In this document: positions 19,613 through 31,188 of the stretch, one piece after another
How positions within the stretch are numbered: the stretch's first letter is position 1
How the letters are laid out: every line of letters begins with the position of its first letter
Assembly: GCA_021777375.1 (NCBI GenBank)
Contig: JAJYDV010000002.1
Span: 40,949-104,948, forward strand
Length of the DNA stretch: 64,000 nucleotides
Reading direction: 5' to 3'
Source: a bacterium
GTDB taxonomy: Bacteria > Patescibacteriota > Saccharimonadia > Saccharimonadales > UBA4665
Notes under the pieces: model-generated
What the model saw: only the letters and a program-made list of their open reading frames with translations
Told to the model about the DNA's origin: nothing
The model's database searches: none
Program-made: the position numbers and the translations under genes

Positions 19613-22600
19613 ATGGCAACACGTAATACTTACGGTACGGACATTGCCGATTTCGATGCAGTAAGACTGGCGATCGCCAGCCCAGCAGATATTCTCGAGT
19701 GGAGTTATGGCGAAGTTACTAAACCCGAAACCATAAATTATCGGACCCAAAAGCCGGAGCGTGACGGGCTGTTTTGTGAACGAATTTTTGGGCCAGTCAA
19801 AGATATTAACCCGCATGACGCAAAGTACAAAGGCGTTCGTAGTAGAGAAGCGGCTGTCGATAAGAATGGAGACCTAGTAACTAAGAGCATTGTTCGTCGT
19901 GAACGTATGGGGCACATTAATTTGGCGGTTCCAGTTGCTCATATTTGGTTTTTGCGTGGAACTCCCAGTGCTATGGGCCTACTCTTGGGCATGACCGTAA
20001 AAAACCTTGAACGTGTTGCTTATTTTGCCAGCTTTATCATTATTTCGGTAGATAGCGACAAGCGTGATCAGCTGCTAGCTGACAAAGAAGCTGAATTTAA
20101 TGCTGCAAAAGAGGCTATTAAGCTACGGTTTGAAAAAGAGGCAACTGAGGACAATGCCAACGTCAGAGCTCTTGCAGAGATGCAAACCAAGGAGATTGAG
20201 GAGCTAAGTAAAGATTTCGAGAATTACCGCGAACAGTTGGGTGCTTTAGTCAAGCAAAACTTGATTAGTGAAACCGATTACCGGGTTCTGCCTGACGAAC
20301 TACGGGCAATCGTAAAAGTCGGCATGGGCGGTGCAGCATTGAAAGAATTATTAGACGAGATTGATCTTACTACGTTAATAAATGATTTAAATGCTGAAGT
20401 CGAAGAAGCCAAAGGTCAGCGTCGTAAGCGTTTAATGAAACGTTTAAGATTAATTGAGAGTATTGAACGGGCCGGTATACATCCCGGAAGTATGTGTCTA
20501 TCGATTCTTCCGGTTATTCCTCCCGATCTTCGTCCAATGGTTCAGCTTACCGGTGGACGTTTTGCCACCTCTGATTTAAATGATCTATATAGGCGGGTTA
20601 TCAATCGTAATAATCGCCTTAAGAAGCTTATTGATTTAAACGCTCCGGAAGTAATAAGACGTAACGAGCAACGAATGCTCCAAGAAGCAATTGACGCCTT
20701 AATTGACAACTCAGCTGCTAGAGGTGGCCGTGCTGTAGCGGCTACGGGACAGCGACGTCGATTGAAGTCACTGAGCGATATGCTTAAGGGAAAACAAGGT
20801 CGTTTTCGCCAGAATCTTCTTGGTAAGCGTGTTGACTACTCCGGCCGATCGGTAATTGTCTCCGGTCCTGAGCTTAAGATTCATCAGTGTGGTTTACCAA
20901 AAATGATGGCTCTGGAGTTATTTAAGCCCTTTGTTATTGGTGAGTTAATCAATAACGAGCATGCTCATAACATTCGAAGCGCTACACGTTTAATTGAGTT
21001 GGGCGAGACAGTGGTTTGGGATGCCTTAGATGAAGTTATTAATGGTAAGTATGTACTACTTAACCGCGCACCAAGTCTACATCGTTTAAGTATCCAAGCT
21101 TTTCAACCGGTACTAATCGAAGGACGGGCAATCCAACTTCATCCCTTAGTTTGCCGTGGGTTTAACGCCGACTTTGATGGAGACCAGATGGCGGTTCACC
21201 TTCCTTTGAGCGATGACGCGCAAGAAGAAGCCAGGACGATTATGGCGGCCAACCGAAACTTACTAAAACCAGCCGATGGATCACCAATTTTACACATCGA
21301 ACAAGATATAGTTTTAGGTTGCTACTACCTGACCTACGCCCGCCCGGGCCTTAACGAAAATGTTCACATTTTAAGTAGTATTAACGAGTTAATTTTGTCT
21401 TTGGATAGCGGCCAACTTAGTCTTCAATCTCCAGTAACTTTGCCGTTTCGGGGAGTAATACGAACCACTACCGCAGGCCGGATTTTATTTAACGAGACAT
21501 TCCCAGAGGATTTTCCATTTCACGATGAACCAATGACCAAAAAACGTTTACAAAGCGTGATGGCTGAGGTTTATGCCCGCTATGGTCAGGAGCGTACGGC
21601 AGAGATTGCCGATGATCTAAAAGATTTGGGCTTCACTTACGCTACGATTTCCGGACTTAGTATGGGAATGAGTGATTTTGAACGAATCAAGGGTATGGAT
21701 GAACTAATTAATGTTGGCGATGAGCGATCAGCAGCTATTTCCGCTCAATATGAGCAAGGTTTTATAACTGAGTCGGAACGCGTTCGCCTTGTCGTAGATA
21801 ACTGGACAAAAATTGAAAACCAAGTTCAAGATTTACTAGCCGAGCAGACTGTAAATCGCGACTCTTCAATGGCCATTGCAATTACTTCGGGCGCAAGAGG
21901 AAATATTTCTCAGATGAAAATGACTGTCGGTATGGTAGGCGTGCTACAAGACGCTGCCGGTCGTACCATTGAGCTGCCGATTAAGTCCAGCTACATTAGC
22001 GGTCTTGACCCGCTAGAGTATTTCACTGGCACACGAGGCACTCGTAAGGCGTTAATAGATATCGCCTTAAAAACTGCCGACGCTGGCTACTTAACCCGTC
22101 GCTTAGTTGACGTTTCTCAGGACGTGTTTACGATTAATGACGACTTAGCCGATCCCGGATTCTCAATGCTTCGTGAAGATGCCGCTGCTATTGGTACAAG
22201 TTACGCTTCGCGTTTGACAGGTCGCTATGCTGCCGAAAACATTGCTAAGTATGTTAAGCTCGGTGAACTCATTACCCCGGAAATAGCCCAAGCAATTGAA
22301 ACAGACACTAAGCTTGACGGTGTAAAAATAATGAGTGCATTGTCATGCATGAACGTTCGCGGGGTGCCAAGCCGAAGCTATGGCGTTGATCCGGCAACCG
22401 GTAAGTTAGTCAGTTCTCACCATCCGATTGGTGTAATTGCTGCTCAGAGTATTGGTGAGCCTGGCACGCAACTAAGCTTAGACTCGAAGCACCGTTCCGG
22501 TGCTCTAGTAGCCGATGATGCTGCCCAGGGTCTTAGCCGTATTGAGGAGTTATTTGAATGTCGAACTCCTAAAGGTGTTGCCTATTTGTCAGATATTAGC

Positions 22601-23440
22601 GGTACTGTTAACGCTTGGGAAGAAGGCGATCATTACGTGGTTCAAATTACGGCTCACGGTAAGAAGAATCTTAGCTTTGAGCTAGGTGAGCGAAAATCAA
22701 AGTTGGCTAGTGGCACTGATGTGCAAGTTGGTGACGTGATTGCTTCCAACGAAGACGGAAGCGAGCCGTTAATTGCCCCGATGGCTGGCCGCCTCAGTAT
22801 TAGTGATACTACCTTGCAAATTACACCGACAAAGCAAAGTGTATTGCGCTATGAGATACCAGGTATAAAGCAGTTGCTTGTTGCAGATGGTGATAAGGTT
22901 GTCGCCGGACAAAGATTGACCAACGGTTCAATAAATCTTCATGATTTAATGCGTTTACAAGGGGTAGAATCAACACAACGCTACATCATGAACGAGATTT
23001 TAAAAATTTTTGTCAGCCAGGGCCAAAATATTGCCGATAAGCACCTGGAAATTATTGTTCGCCAGATGTTTAGCCGGGTTCAAATCGAAGATAGCGGCGA
23101 TAGCGAATTTGTCACCGGTGATATAGTTTCTAAACTGGCAGTTGGTGACGTTAACGAAAAGTTGGTAGCCGAAGGAAAGCAGCCAGCTCGCTATGTCCAA
23201 CTTTTGCTAGGCATTACAAAAGCCTCGCTTTCAACCGACTCCTTCCTTTCGGCAGCTTCTTTCCAGGACACTACTCGAGTATTGATTGCAGCTGCTGCAT
23301 CAGGAAAGGTCGACCGCTTGTTTGGTTTAAAGGAGAATGTCATTTTAGGTCGTAAAATTCCAGTAGGTACTGGATATGTCGCTGAGGACGAAGACTTGAG
23401 CAAAGGTAGTGAAATCGAGCAGGATTCGTTCGTCAGTTGA
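19613..23440 (+). CDS. rpoC: DNA-directed RNA polymerase subunit beta' (zinc-site cysteines largely missing)
   Basis: [12 protein letters not shown] catalytic motif, [34 protein letters not shown]. Start ATG at 19613 rather than the in-frame 19565. Confidence 0.98.
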   Translation: [1275 protein letters not shown]

Positions 23441-23466
23441 TTTTAGTACGTCTTATCTGATAGAAT
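23437..23466 (+). promoter_or_regulatory. Putative rpsL promoter TTGATT-N18-TAGAAT with TGA extended -10
   Basis: TGATAGAAT motif just after the rpoC stop. Confidence 0.5.
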
Positions 23467-23620
23467 GCGGATAAACGAAATTAAGTAATTTAAAGAGAAG
23501 GATAGTTTTAAGGATAGAACTGAGGCGTGAATACTGCAGTTATAGCGAGCTTCACTAAGTAGTTATCGCGGTCACTGCCGAAGGGTCATTAACAGCTATA
23601 AGCTTAAAGCAAATACAATA

Positions 23621-24028
23621 ATGCCAACCATCAACCAACTAGTTAGAAAGCCGCGCAGCAAAGTCACGACTAAGAGTAAGTCGCCGGCAATGCAGCGTGT
23701 TGTAAACAACCTTAAAACTACCGGCTATGAAAAGCCGGCGCCATTTAAGCGGGGTGTTTGTATTAAGGTCACCACTAAGACTCCAAAGAAGCCAAACTCG
23801 GCCTTACGTAAGGTTGCCCGTGTCAGATTGACCAACGGATATGAAGTTTGGGCATATATTGGCGGTGAAGGACATAACCTTCAAGAACACGCCGTAGTTT
23901 TAGTACGAGGCGGACGGGTAAAAGATTTACCTGGCGTACGTTACCATATCGTTCGCGGATCTCTCGACCTTCAGGGTGTAAGTGATCGTAAGCAAGGCCG
24001 CAGCAAATACGGAGCTAAGAAAGCTTAA
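23621..24028 (+). CDS. rpsL: 30S ribosomal protein S12
   Basis: [37 protein letters not shown]. Confidence 0.98.
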   Translation: MPTINQLVRKPRSKVTTKSKSPAMQRVVNNLKTTGYEKPAPFKRGVCIKVTTKTPKKPNSALRKVARVRLTNGYEVWAYIGGEGHNLQEHAVVLVRGGRVKDLPGVRYHIVRGSLDLQGVSDRKQGRSKYGAKKA

Positions 24029-24047
24029 GGCTTTTGTAGTAATTTCT

Positions 24048-24527
24048 ATGCCACGCAAAAAAACCAAAGCATTTACAAGAGATATCCAACCCGACCGGCT
24101 GTATAACAGTGTTTTAGTGCAGCGCTTAATTAACAGGGTGATGCGCAACGGAAAAAAACAACTGGCCGAGCGCTTGGTATATACGGCTATGCAATCGGCT
24201 GCTACTAAACTTAAAGTAGCTAATCCATTAGACGTTTTTGAACAAGCCTACAAGAATATTCAGCCACTAACTGAAACTCGTTCACGCCGGGTTGGCGGAG
24301 CGAACTACCAAATTCCTTTCGAAGTCAAAGGTCAACGTCAAACGCACCTAACCATTATGTGGTTAGTAGCTGCGGCTCGTGCCCGTAAAGGAATGAGTAT
24401 GGCTGATCGTTTGGCTGCGGAATTTGTAGATGCCTATAACGGTACAGGGGCGGCAGTTAAGAAGCGTGAAGATACTCATCGCATGGCAGAAGCTAACCGG
24501 GCTTTCGCTCACTTTGCACGAACCTAG
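24048..24527 (+). CDS. rpsG: 30S ribosomal protein S7
   Basis: MPRKKTKAF..., [18 protein letters not shown] at 24048 is internal to ORF 23982. Confidence 0.97.
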   Translation: MPRKKTKAFTRDIQPDRLYNSVLVQRLINRVMRNGKKQLAERLVYTAMQSAATKLKVANPLDVFEQAYKNIQPLTETRSRRVGGANYQIPFEVKGQRQTHLTIMWLVAAARARKGMSMADRLAAEFVDAYNGTGAAVKKREDTHRMAEANRAFAHFART

Positions 24528-24577
24528 AAAACATTAAGACATTAATTTAATAATAGAATGACTTTTTAGGAATCACG

Positions 24578-26662
24578 ATGGCTAACTCTACCTATCCAAT
24601 AGATAAACTGCGTAATATCGGCATTATTGCTCATATTGACGCAGGCAAAACAACCACTACGGAAGGTATACTTTACCGTACTGGGCTTAAGCATAAGATT
24701 GGTGCCGTGCATGAAGGTGAAACTACTACTGACTGGATGGCTCAGGAGCGAGAGCGTGGGATTACTATTGTTTCTGCCGCAGTTACCTGCTATTGGAAAG
24801 AGCACCAGATTAACATAATTGACACGCCAGGGCACATTGATTTTACAGTCGAAGTTGAGCGAAGTTTACGTGTTCTAGATGGCGCGGTAGTTGTCTTTGA
24901 CGGTAAAATGGGAGTCGAAAGCCAGAGTGAAACCGTTTGGCGGCAGGCCGACAAGTACAATGTTCCCCGTATCTGTTTTATTAACAAGATTAATCAGACT
25001 GGCGGTGATTACTATAAATCTCTCGAGTCAATTCATGCACGATTAAGTAAACAGGCCTTTCCAATTCATTTGCCCATGGGCTTTGAACAAGCCGTTAATG
25101 GCGTGATTGACTTAATAAGCATGAAGGCTTACAGCTACAAGGATTTTACCGATCACGAATTAGTTGAAGGTGAAATACCAGCCGATCTAGTTGACGAAGC
25201 TAAACGTTATCGCTCATTGCTAATTGAAAACGCTGTAGCTGAATATGAGCCTATGCTTGAGAAATATCTAGAGGTAGGCGAAGAAGGAATGAGTGAAGCA
25301 GACATTCGCCAGGCGGTTAGGGTTGCTACTTTATCTGGTAAATTCTACCCTGTGACAGGCGGTGACGGCAGGGGCGTAATCGTTGAAAAGTTGCTTGATC
25401 TGGTTACCGATTTATTACCTAGCCCTAATGACCGTGGCGTAACTTGGGGGAAGCATCCAAAGACTGGCGATGAAATTGAAAGAAAGCCCGAAACTGCTGA
25501 ACCGTTTTGCGCACTGGCGTTTAAAATTGCAACTGACCCATTTGTAGGAAAATTAGCTTACTTTAGAGTTTATTCAGGGAAAATTGTTGCCGGTAGTTAT
25601 ATTTTAAATAGTTCAACTAATGAAAAAGAACGGGTTGGGCGAATTGTTCGTATGCAAGCCGATAAGCGAGAAGATCTGGCCGAAGTCAAGGCTGGAGATA
25701 TCGCCGCGATTGTTGGATTGAAGGGAACTACTACGGGTAACACCTTGTGCGACGTAAGTTATCCAATTATTCTTGAGAGCATTACCTTCCCAGAACCTCC
25801 GGTGTCAATTGCTATTGAACCGAAGACTAAAGCCGACCAGGAAAAAATGAGTTTAGCATTGCAGCGTTTAGCTGAGGAAGATCCGACTTTCCGGATTCGG
25901 GTAGATGATGAAACTGGCCAAACAATTATCTCTGGGATGGGTGAACTGCACCTAGACATTATTGTTGATCGAATGAAACGAGAATTCGGCGTAGAAGCCA
26001 ATGTTGGTCAGCCTCAGGTTGCTTATCGTGAGACGATTCGGAAAAGCGACGTCGAAGTTCAGGGCAAGTATATTCGTCAAACCGGCGGTCGAGGTCAATA
26101 CGGCGATGTATGGCTAAGATTGTCACCAAATGAGGCCGGCTCAGGATTTGAGTTCATTAACTCAATTCGCGGCGGAACAGTCCCTAGCGAGTATATCCCG
26201 GCGGTACGCAAGGGGGTTGAAGAAGCATTGTCTAACGGTGTTATTGCCGGCTATCCAGTGGTAGATATTAAGGCGGAACTTTACGACGGCAGTTATCACG
26301 ATGTTGACTCGTCAGAAATGGCTTTCTCGATTGCCGGTTCAATGGCTCTTCAAGAAGGCGTTAAACGCGCTAATCCGGTACTTCTTGAGCCTATTATGAA
26401 GTTGGTGGTCGTATGTCCGGAAAGTTTCATGGGCGATGTTATCGGAGATTTAAACTCCAAGCGCGGACGCATTGAAAGCATGGAAGATCTAGCTAATGGT
26501 GTCAAAGAGATCACCGCCTTTGTGCCCCTAGCTGAGCTATTTGGCTACACTACTAATTTGCGTTCTATGACACAGGGACGAGCTAGTTCAACGATGGAAC
26601 TGGACCGTTATATGGACGTGCCGTCAAATGTTACTGAAAGCATTATTGCTAAAAAGCGCTAG
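24578..26662 (+). CDS. fusA: Elongation factor G
   Basis: [42 protein letters not shown]. Confidence 0.98.
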   Translation: MANSTYPIDKLRNIGIIAHIDAGKTTTTEGILYRTGLKHKIGAVHEGETTTDWMAQERERGITIVSAAVTCYWKEHQINIIDTPGHIDFTVEVERSLRVLDGAVVVFDGKMGVESQSETVWRQADKYNVPRICFINKINQTGGDYYKSLESIHARLSKQAFPIHLPMGFEQAVNGVIDLISMKAYSYKDFTDHELVEGEIPADLVDEAKRYRSLLIENAVAEYEPMLEKYLEVGEEGMSEADIRQAVRVATLSGKFYPVTGGDGRGVIVEKLLDLVTDLLPSPNDRGVTWGKHPKTGDEIERKPETAEPFCALAFKIATDPFVGKLAYFRVYSGKIVAGSYILNSSTNEKERVGRIVRMQADKREDLAEVKAGDIAAIVGLKGTTTGNTLCDVSYPIILESITFPEPPVSIAIEPKTKADQEKMSLALQRLAEEDPTFRIRVDDETGQTIISGMGELHLDIIVDRMKREFGVEANVGQPQVAYRETIRKSDVEVQGKYIRQTGGRGQYGDVWLRLSPNEAGSGFEFINSIRGGTVPSEYIPAVRKGVEEALSNGVIAGYPVVDIKAELYDGSYHDVDSSEMAFSIAGSMALQEGVKRANPVLLEPIMKLVVVCPESFMGDVIGDLNSKRGRIESMEDLANGVKEITAFVPLAELFGYTTNLRSMTQGRASSTMELDRYMDVPSNVTESIIAKKR

Positions 26663-26711
26663 ACTGTGCTCCCTAAATCACTAAAAGCGTAAAAATTAAA
26701 AAGTTTACCTC

Positions 26712-26740
26712 TTTACAAAGGTGTAGGTTATCTCTATACT
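26712..26740 (+). promoter_or_regulatory. tuf promoter TTTACA-N17-TATACT
   Basis: Near-consensus hexamers with 17-nt spacing about 137 nt upstream of the tuf ATG. Confidence 0.65.
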
Positions 26741-26877
26741 AGCGATGGTAAAAAGCGTGGGTCTGTTAATGGTATTTCTGTTAACTAACGCTTATATATA
26801 ATTATCTAGTAAGCGATGGCGAGCCAAGCCAGAAAAGCTCGTCTTGACGCATACAATAGCAAGGAGAAGTTAAGAAT

Positions 26878-28059
26878 ATGGCTACATTTGATCGCACCAA
26901 ACCACATGTGAACGTTGGCACTATGGGTCACGTTGATCACGGCAAAACAACGCTTACGGCAGCGATTACTGCTGTTTTAGCAAAGCGTTTACCGAGTAAT
27001 ATTAACAAACCAGTACCTTACGACCAGATTGATAAAGCTCCTGAAGAACGTGCTCGTGGTATTACGATAGCAACCTCGCACCAAGAGTACGAAAGTGAAA
27101 AGCGTCACTATGCTCACGTCGACATGCCCGGTCACGCTGACTACGTCAAGAATATGATTACTGGTGCTGCGCAAATAGACGGGGCAATTCTTGTTGTTAG
27201 CGCCGCTGACGGCCCAATGCCTCAGACTCGTGAACACGTGCTATTGGCTCGCCAGGTCGGCGTTCCAAGTATTCTTGTCTACATGAACAAGATGGACTTA
27301 GCTGACGCGGAACTGGTTGACCTGGTTGAAGAAGAAATCCGTGACTTGCTAGCTAAGTATGATTTTGACCGTGACTGCCCAATTATTCGTGGCTCTGCTA
27401 CAAAAGCTCTCGAAGGCGACAAGGATAGCGAAGACTCGATCATGGCTCTAGTAAAGGCTATGGATGACTATATTCCCGAACCAGTACGTAGTCTCGATAA
27501 GCCATTTTTGATGCCAATCGAGGATGTCTTCTCTATTAAGGGACGTGGAACTGTTGCAACCGGAAGGATTGAAGCCGGTGTCGTAAAGATGAATGATGAA
27601 GTAGAGATTGTCGGTATTCGCCCCACCACTAAGTCTGTAGTTACGGGTATTGAAGCCTTTAAGAAACAACTTGACGAAGGACGAGCCGGAGACAACGCCG
27701 GTATCTTACTGCGAGGCATTGAGCGTGACGACATTGAGCGCGGTCAAGTATTAGCTAAGCCCGGAACAATTACTCCGCATACTGAATTTGAAAGTGAAGT
27801 CTACATACTCACTAAGGAAGAAGGCGGTCGTCACACTCCATTCTTTAAGGGATACAAACCGCAGTTTTACTTTAGGACTACCGATGTTACAGGTGAAGTT
27901 GAACTTCCGGCTGACAAAGAAATGGTTATGCCTGGCGACACAGTTACTTTTAACGTTAAACTATTGGCACCGATTGCTATGGACCAAGGACTTCGTTTTG
28001 CGATTCGAGAAGGTGGTAGAACAGTAGGTGCTGGTGTAGTCACTAAAGTTGTTAAATAA
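26878..28059 (+). CDS. tuf: Elongation factor Tu
   Basis: [44 protein letters not shown]. Confidence 0.98.
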   Translation: MATFDRTKPHVNVGTMGHVDHGKTTLTAAITAVLAKRLPSNINKPVPYDQIDKAPEERARGITIATSHQEYESEKRHYAHVDMPGHADYVKNMITGAAQIDGAILVVSAADGPMPQTREHVLLARQVGVPSILVYMNKMDLADAELVDLVEEEIRDLLAKYDFDRDCPIIRGSATKALEGDKDSEDSIMALVKAMDDYIPEPVRSLDKPFLMPIEDVFSIKGRGTVATGRIEAGVVKMNDEVEIVGIRPTTKSVVTGIEAFKKQLDEGRAGDNAGILLRGIERDDIERGQVLAKPGTITPHTEFESEVYILTKEEGGRHTPFFKGYKPQFYFRTTDVTGEVELPADKEMVMPGDTVTFNVKLLAPIAMDQGLRFAIREGGRTVGAGVVTKVVK

Positions 28060-28077
28060 GAGATTTTTAAAATTTTT

Positions 28078-28404
28078 ATGGCTGAAGTTAAAACCGAAAC
28101 CAAACAACGCATCAGGATTCGCTTAAAAGCGTATGATCACAAAGTTATTGATCAAGCGGCTAAGCAGATTATCGATACTGCCTTAAGAACCGGCGCTAGT
28201 TTGGCTGGACCAATACCTCTACCGACTAGGAAATCTACTTTTACAGTCATAAAAAGCCCTCATGTTTACAAGAAGAGTCGAGAACAGTTTGAGATGCGGG
28301 TGCACAAGCGTCTAATCGATGTTTTTGAGCCTACCGCCAAGACTATTGATAGTCTAATGAACCTATCTCTACCGGCTGGTTGCGACGTTGAAATTAAAAT
28401 GTGA
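28078..28404 (+). CDS. rpsJ: 30S ribosomal protein S10
   Basis: [27 protein letters not shown]; first gene of the S10 cluster. Confidence 0.96.
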   Translation: MAEVKTETKQRIRIRLKAYDHKVIDQAAKQIIDTALRTGASLAGPIPLPTRKSTFTVIKSPHVYKKSREQFEMRVHKRLIDVFEPTAKTIDSLMNLSLPAGCDVEIKM

Positions 28405-28624
28405 TTGCCGTATTATTTTCAACGCATTGACTGTTTAAAGTTTAATTGTTAATCTATTACGGTATCTTTTGCAATCTAACTTTTTAAGTGCATTAAAGTA
28501 ATGAGCATTTGATTGCTGATCTGCTTTAAAGAACCAATAAGGTCATAGTGCATTTTTGTACCTAGGTTAAAAGTAAAAGAATTACTAAAAATAAGTTTTA
28601 ATAAGGGGCTTTTGCAAAAAGCTA

Positions 28625-29242
28625 ATGAAAGCATTAATTACATATAAGTTAGGCATGACTTCGCTAATTGGTGAAGATGGTAATGTGACGCCGGTCACCT
28701 TGCTGGATGCTGCTTCAAATGTCGTAGTTGGCAAGCGAACCGTAGAAAAAGACGGTTACAGCGCTCTTATTTTAGGCGCCGGAAATAGTAAAAAGATATC
28801 CAAGCCAGTGGCTGGCATACTAAAAGCCTCTCAAGCCGGTTCATCGTTAATTAGAGAAATTCGTCTAGAGGCTTCTGAGATAAACGAACTAAACGTTGGC
28901 GACAAAGTAAACGCTGACGTTTTTAGTGTCGGAGACACAGTTGCGGTTAGCGGTACCAGTAAAGGGAAAGGCTGGGCGGGGACGATAAAGCGTCACGGCT
29001 TTCACCGTGGACGTAAAACCCATGGCGGTCGCAGCTATCGCCGCGTCGGATCGATTGGCTCAATGTATCCACAGCACATTCTGAAGGGTAAGAAGATGTC
29101 CGGAAGACTAGGGCATGAAAGAGTTACTACCCGTGGCCTTAAAGTTGCTTACGTAGATAGTGTTAATAATGCCATTGGGGTAATTGGAGCAGTGCCCGGA
29201 CCACGAAAAGGTGTCGTTTTACTAAGAGGGGATCTTAAATAA
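28625..29242 (+). CDS. rplC: 50S ribosomal protein L3
   Basis: GTSKGKGWAGTIKRHGFHRGRKTHGG, GPRKGVVLLRG. Confidence 0.96.
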   Translation: MKALITYKLGMTSLIGEDGNVTPVTLLDAASNVVVGKRTVEKDGYSALILGAGNSKKISKPVAGILKASQAGSSLIREIRLEASEINELNVGDKVNADVFSVGDTVAVSGTSKGKGWAGTIKRHGFHRGRKTHGGRSYRRVGSIGSMYPQHILKGKKMSGRLGHERVTTRGLKVAYVDSVNNAIGVIGAVPGPRKGVVLLRGDLK

Positions 29243-29922
29243 TGTCGACCCTAACTTATTCTAAAAGCGGTGCCAAGGCTTCTACTCAAGTAAAGCTTAA
29301 TCCTTCATTGTTTGGCGTCAAGGATATTAATACTCGCTTGCTGGCTCAAGTTTACGTTGCTTATCTAGCCAATGGACGAACTAATTTAGCTAAGACTAAA
29401 ACGCGCGGATTAATTAGTGGCGGTGGACGTAAACCGCATCCGCAAAAGGGTACCGGACGCGCCCGCAGTGGTTCATCCCGTAATCCTCTGTGGCGTGGCG
29501 GTGGTACGGTCTTTGGCCCGACTGGACTAGAGAATTATTCGCATAAGACTAATGTTAAATCTAAACGAGTGGCAGTTATTCATGCTCTGAGTGCATTAAA
29601 TGCTCGTAATGGCAACACTATAAAAATCATTGAAGAGCTAAGCATCAAGACTTCGAAAACTAAAGAGCTTAAGTCTTTGCTAACTAAACTTGATGCTATG
29701 GACGGCTACACTTTAATTGTTTGCGACAATTTAAGCGATAACTTAAAACTTGCTAGCCGTAATTTGAGTAATGTCAATGTTTGTGCTGCGACGTATTTAA
29801 ATGTCGCAAAGTTGCTCGATTCTGATACTCTAGTGATCACCAAGTCAGCTTTACAGAAAATAACCTTCTGGTTAATGCCTAAGTCTGCTAAAGAACCGCT
29901 GAAAGCTGAGGCTATATCATGA
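29242..29922 (+). CDS. rplD: 50S ribosomal protein L4
   Basis: GGGRKPHPQKGTGRARSGSSRNPLWRGGGTVFGP. Confidence 0.96.
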   Translation: MSTLTYSKSGAKASTQVKLNPSLFGVKDINTRLLAQVYVAYLANGRTNLAKTKTRGLISGGGRKPHPQKGTGRARSGSSRNPLWRGGGTVFGPTGLENYSHKTNVKSKRVAVIHALSALNARNGNTIKIIEELSIKTSKTKELKSLLTKLDAMDGYTLIVCDNLSDNLKLASRNLSNVNVCAATYLNVAKLLDSDTLVITKSALQKITFWLMPKSAKEPLKAEAIS

Positions 29923-30341
29923 ATACTCAATTACGTAGCCCTAAAAGTTTAAGTGTCTTACCTCGCCTGAGCGAGAAGGGCTATAACCTGAGCCACGATC
30001 ACGTTTATGTCGTAGATATCGAACCAACTCTTAACAAGAACGGTGTAAAGCTGGCTATTGAAAGCCAGTTTAATGTTAAAGTAGCCAAGATTAACATCCT
30101 TAATTCTAAAGGCAAAGCCAAGCGGACAATATCCAACCAAGGGCGGAAGGTAGCTTACGGCCGCGATGCTGACGTCAAAAAAGCCTACGTGACCTTAGTG
30201 GAAGGTAATAGTTTGCCTTTCTTTGAGGCCATTGAAGAAGAAGAGAAGAAAGCCGAAGAAGTTCAAGCCAAGGTTGCTAAAGAGATTGAAAAGCAGGATA
30301 AACCAAAGCGTCGTACGCGCAAGAAAGAGGATGAGGATTAA
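29919..30341 (+). CDS. rplW: 50S ribosomal protein L23 with charged C-terminal tail
   Basis: Position in the S10 cluster; VDIEPTLNKNGVKLAIESQFNVKVAKIN. Confidence 0.93.
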   Translation: MNTQLRSPKSLSVLPRLSEKGYNLSHDHVYVVDIEPTLNKNGVKLAIESQFNVKVAKINILNSKGKAKRTISNQGRKVAYGRDADVKKAYVTLVEGNSLPFFEAIEEEEKKAEEVQAKVAKEIEKQDKPKRRTRKKEDED

Positions 30342-30346
30342 GTATT

Positions 30347-31183
30347 ATGCCAATTACTGCTTATAAACCCACTTCTAGCGCTCGACGCGGAATGACTAGC
30401 GAAGACACTTCAGAACTAACGACCCCTAATCCAAAGCACTCGCTAACCAAATCATATAAGAAAAGTCATGGACGCAATAACCAAGGCCGGATAACTACCA
30501 GACATAAGGGTGGCGCAAACCGCCGAAAGTACCGGGCCATTAGTTTTTCTCTACCTCAAAATTACCACGGGACTATTGAGCATATTGAATATGATCCGAA
30601 TCGCACCAGTCATATTGCCCGACTTAAGGATAATTCCGGCCGATACAGATATATTTTAGCTACGCAAGGCATGAGCATTGGTCAAACAATTAATTGCGGC
30701 GACGAAGTGGCAATAGAAAACGGCAATCGTTTAACATTGCGTCAAATTCCGGTTGGTAGTGTAATTCATGCCATTGAACTTAAGCCGGGTAAGGGTGCTC
30801 AGCTAGTTAGAAGTGCTGGTGCTGCTGCCCAACTAATTGCTCGTGATGAACATTCAGCTCAAGTACGTCTTCCAAGCGGTGAGGTACGTATTTTTAGTGT
30901 TGAATGTAGCGCCAGTCTGGGCGTAATTGGTAATGAACAGCATCAGAATGTTTCAATCGGCAAAGCCGGACGTAATCGTCACAAGGGAATTCGTCCAACA
31001 GTCAGGGGAGTCGTAATGAATGCTGTCGATCACCCGCACGGTGGCGGAGACGGAGGCAGACACCGGATGGCTAAAGCTCCACGGACTCCGTGGGGTCAAA
31101 AGACGCTGGGTCTTAAAACGCGGCGCAATAAATCTACTAATAAGTATATTGTTCGCAGTAGACATGCGAGTAGAAGGAGTTAA
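30347..31183 (+). CDS. rplB: 50S ribosomal protein L2
   Basis: [38 protein letters not shown]. Confidence 0.98.
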   Translation: MPITAYKPTSSARRGMTSEDTSELTTPNPKHSLTKSYKKSHGRNNQGRITTRHKGGANRRKYRAISFSLPQNYHGTIEHIEYDPNRTSHIARLKDNSGRYRYILATQGMSIGQTINCGDEVAIENGNRLTLRQIPVGSVIHAIELKPGKGAQLVRSAGAAAQLIARDEHSAQVRLPSGEVRIFSVECSASLGVIGNEQHQNVSIGKAGRNRHKGIRPTVRGVVMNAVDHPHGGGDGGRHRMAKAPRTPWGQKTLGLKTRRNKSTNKYIVRSRHASRRS

Positions 31184-31188
31184 TAGAT

